A stretch of DNA of 64,000 bases from UBA1268 sp965662195 (GTDB lineage Bacteria > Planctomycetota > Planctomycetia > Pirellulales > UBA1268), in contig CBFIHA010000004.1 in assembly GCA_965662195.1 (NCBI GenBank), positions 18,761-82,760 on the forward strand, given 5' to 3'. Position numbers and translations under genes: made by a program. The notes below the pieces were generated by a model that searched no databases, was not told the origin of the DNA, and saw only the letters and a list, made by a program, of their open reading frames with translations. Below are positions 61,997-64,000 of this stretch, in pieces (the stretch's first letter is position 1; every line of letters starts with the position of its first letter).

Positions 61997-63718
61997 ATGC
62001 CAGTGATCCAGCCAAGCGATTTTGATCTTTCAGCCGTCCTTCCCCGGCTTGCCCGTGGGGCTGAGTCGTGGGCAAACCGGCCAGCCGCTCAGCGGGCGGC
62101 CATTGCCACCCAGGCGGCCCGCAGCGTGACGGCTGAAGCAGCGGCCTGGACGGAGGCTGCCGTAGCGATCAAGGCGACTGGCCCTGGCGGGCCGCAGGAC
62201 ATTTCGGCCGATCTGCGGACGACACTGACGGCCGAGGAACTGGCGACGGGACCGATTCCGACCCAGCGGTTGCTGCTGCTGACCGCTGCCGCCAACTCCG
62301 ATACTGCCACCCGGAGCCTGCCGGCGGTGATGTCGAGCCCTTGCATCGTGCATCGGCAGCCCGCCCCCGTGGGGGTGCCGTTTGCTGCTCCGACCTCGTT
62401 GGTTGCGGTCGATGTCATGCCGGTCAAGCCGCTGCACGACGCCACGATCTTCCGCGGGCACACTGCCACGGTCCGCTGTGCCAACCCCGGCAGCCTCGAC
62501 ACCTTCCTGCGAACCTGGCAGGAAGCCTGCCAGCCCCGGCCCGAGTCGGCCGGTGTGGCGGTGGTCCTGGGGGCGGGCAACGTCACCGGCCTGTCGGCGG
62601 CCGACGCGATCTGCCAGATTTTTGAATCTGGCCGGGCCGTGCTCCTCAAGCTGCATCCAGTGCAGGCGCCGCTGGCAGCGGTGTTTGAGAGGGCCCTTGA
62701 GCCGCTGATCACGGCGGGCCTGCTGGCGGTGGTGGCCGGCGGGGCCGAGGTGGCGGCGGCTGCCATCGCCGCCCCTGAGGTGACCCATGTGCATCTCACC
62801 GGTGGCGAGGCGACCTTCCGCCGGCTGGTAGACGGTGATGGCAGTGGGCCGCTGGCCAAGCCGGTCAGCTGTGAATTGGGCAACGTCACGCCCTGGATCG
62901 TGGTGCCGGGCAGGTATTCAGAGAAGGCCCTCGCCTTTCAGGCCGATCAGATCGCCGCCTCAATCGCCAACAACTCGTCCTGCAACTGTATCGCGACCAA
63001 GGTCGTCATCACCTGTCGGCAGTGGGAGCAGCGGGAGCGGTTTCTGGGGCTGATTCAGCAGCGGCTGGCGAGCCTGCCAGCTAGGCCGGCCTGGTATCCG
63101 GGGGCAGTGGACCTCTGGCAGCAGGCGACCGGCCAGCCGCCGGTTGAGGGCTGTCTGCCGCCGACCCTGCGGACCAGCATTGACCGCCAAGCCGAGCCCC
63201 ACTGGTTTGCCCGGGAGTGGTTTGTGCCGGTGGCGGCCGAGACGGCAGTCGCGGCTGACGCAATGGAAGACTTCTGCGTGGCCGCCTCGCGGTTCACCCA
63301 CGACCTGCCCGGCAGCCTGGCGGCGAGCGTGACCCTGCCCGACGGGCTGTCGACCCCTGACCGGGCCCGGGTGGAGCTGCTGATTGAGCACCTGCGGTAT
63401 GGCGTGGTGGCGGTCAATGCCTGGTCGGCCTTGGGCTATGCGGTCGGCAATGTCCCCTGGGGCGGGTTTCCCGGGGGGACGATTGAAAAACCTGAGAGCG
63501 GCATCGGCTTTGTGCACAACCCGCAGCAGCTGCCGCTGGTCCACAACTCGATTGTCCGCGGCCCGCTGACGGTCTGGCCGACCCCTCCCTGGTTCCCCTG
63601 GCACGGCAAGCGAGCCAAGCTGGCCCGCGGCGTCGCTGATATGTACGCCGCCATCGCCGGCGGGTCCAAGGGCCGCTGGCAGCTGGCCAAGATGCTGCCC
63701 GACGTGCTGGGCGGGTGA
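61997..63718 (+). CDS. Aldehyde-dehydrogenase superfamily protein
   Basis: Protein of 573 aa. CELGNVTPWIVV supplies the general-base glutamate and NNSSCNCIATK stands where the catalytic cysteine motif is expected, with cysteines at 329 and 331 flanking the position an ordinary 'GQxC' alignment would give. VVLGAGNVTG, LLKLHP and HLTGGEATFR fit NAD-site and adjacent strands. Long N-terminal part and PWPWF-like C-terminal helix are extra. Whether it oxidises aldehydes is uncertain. Stands 61 bases after mnmE. Confidence 0.75.
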   Translation: MPVIQPSDFDLSAVLPRLARGAESWANRPAAQRAAIATQAARSVTAEAAAWTEAAVAIKATGPGGPQDISADLRTTLTAEELATGPIPTQRLLLLTAAANSDTATRSLPAVMSSPCIVHRQPAPVGVPFAAPTSLVAVDVMPVKPLHDATIFRGHTATVRCANPGSLDTFLRTWQEACQPRPESAGVAVVLGAGNVTGLSAADAICQIFESGRAVLLKLHPVQAPLAAVFERALEPLITAGLLAVVAGGAEVAAAAIAAPEVTHVHLTGGEATFRRLVDGDGSGPLAKPVSCELGNVTPWIVVPGRYSEKALAFQADQIAASIANNSSCNCIATKVVITCRQWEQRERFLGLIQQRLASLPARPAWYPGAVDLWQQATGQPPVEGCLPPTLRTSIDRQAEPHWFAREWFVPVAAETAVAADAMEDFCVAASRFTHDLPGSLAASVTLPDGLSTPDRARVELLIEHLRYGVVAVNAWSALGYAVGNVPWGGFPGGTIEKPESGIGFVHNPQQLPLVHNSIVRGPLTVWPTPPWFPWHGKRAKLARGVADMYAAIAGGSKGRWQLAKMLPDVLGG

Positions 63719-64000
63719 GGGAACTGCTCAGAGGCCCGTATGGTGACCCGAATGCTCGCCGTGGGTTGAACGTGCCATCCACGTCTCCCCCCCTCGTCCG
63801 GGAAAAATCAGAAACACCAAGGCTTTTCTGTGTTGCCGGTCTGCCGCATTCTGTGGTGGTCGACAATTTCCACAGGATGCAGAGCAGTCAGGCAATGTGG
63901 CTTTTCTTGTGTCTCATCGTTTTGGAAACAGCGGCTGCCGAACGACCGCCCATGTAGGCCATCATTTCCCTCGCCTGTCCGATTAGCTATCGCAGGTACG
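63719..64000. other. Right-edge stretch without a recognisable gene
   Basis: About 280 bases after the last stop. A rightward 80-codon frame at 63715-63957 ends with a hydrophobic segment (MWLFLCLIVLETAAAE) that resembles a signal peptide, but the rest has no family features and no ribosome site is clear. No hairpin terminator was found. Confidence 0.35.

Noticed and set aside
1..64000. CRISPR array or complete defence island
   Set aside because: No regular spaced repeats, cas genes, restriction or toxin-antitoxin pairs were seen.

Overview
The window looks like a chromosome segment of a planctomycete, probably from the Pirellulales side of the phylum. The base composition is high in G+C. 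It carries a DUF1571 protein, a YidC with a PDZ-like insert in its periplasmic part, very large multi-pass/periplasmic proteins with no obvious relatives elsewhere, and a REP-like hairpin built on a GAAGCCCGA-type palindrome. All identifications were made by eye from translated motifs; no database search was possible.

Layout. 1-5.75 kb is the 3' part of a giant membrane-anchored protein cut by the left edge. 5.8-13.5 kb is mostly envelope and RNA housekeeping: DUF1571, a metallo-beta-lactamase-fold hydrolase, a PlsC-type acyltransferase with CdsA (phospholipid synthesis), a leftward trio of rsmH, a LysM-like anchored protein and a gluzincin-like peptidase, then queA. A compositionally foreign sulfotransferase and a gene-poor stretch fill 13.5-15.0 kb. 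15.0-23.9 kb is a rightward run: Nudix, cysteine desulfurase, IscA-type carrier, CobL (CbiE-CbiT), PIG-L deacetylase, a small membrane protein, two FAD oxidoreductases and an aldehyde dehydrogenase. 24.0-30.2 kb holds bcp and a TetR-MFP-RND efflux operon with a possible operator.

30.2-48.5 kb is the accessory part. It contains two blocks of leftward glycan genes. Block A (39.7-32.3 kb) is a tight operon: GDP-mannose 4,6-dehydratase, two methyltransferases, three glycosyltransferase modules on two proteins and a small coiled-coil protein. Block B (48.5-43.7 kb) is a sulfotransferase-glycosyltransferase fusion, a GT61 enzyme and a nucleotidyltransferase-GHMP-kinase-like fusion. The two blocks are separated by genomic wreckage (39.75-41.1 kb): the 3' end of a lost glycosyltransferase, a 160-bp MITE-like element with a TA duplication, a frameshifted IS91-type transposase and a decayed copy of the 3' end of an RND pump closely resembling the one at 26.9-30.2 kb. 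After the wreckage comes a bd-like quinol oxidase pair whose first subunit carries a C-terminal cytochrome c. A decayed ABC-F ATPase start lies at 30.5-30.7 kb.

48.8-63.7 kb returns to core functions: ychF, a fatty acid desaturase, alkyladenine glycosylase, an exported MsrA, pyruvate carboxylase, tsaB, a metallophosphoesterase, yidC, mnmE (with an unusual G4 motif) and an aldehyde-dehydrogenase homologue.

The most interesting points are the sulfotransferase-glycosyltransferase fusion in a probable sulfated-glycan locus, the loss of the catalytic tyrosine in the GDP-mannose dehydratase, the haem-c-tailed bd-like oxidase, and the IS91/RND wreckage. No complete new defence or CRISPR-like system was seen. 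No tRNA or rRNA gene was recognised.
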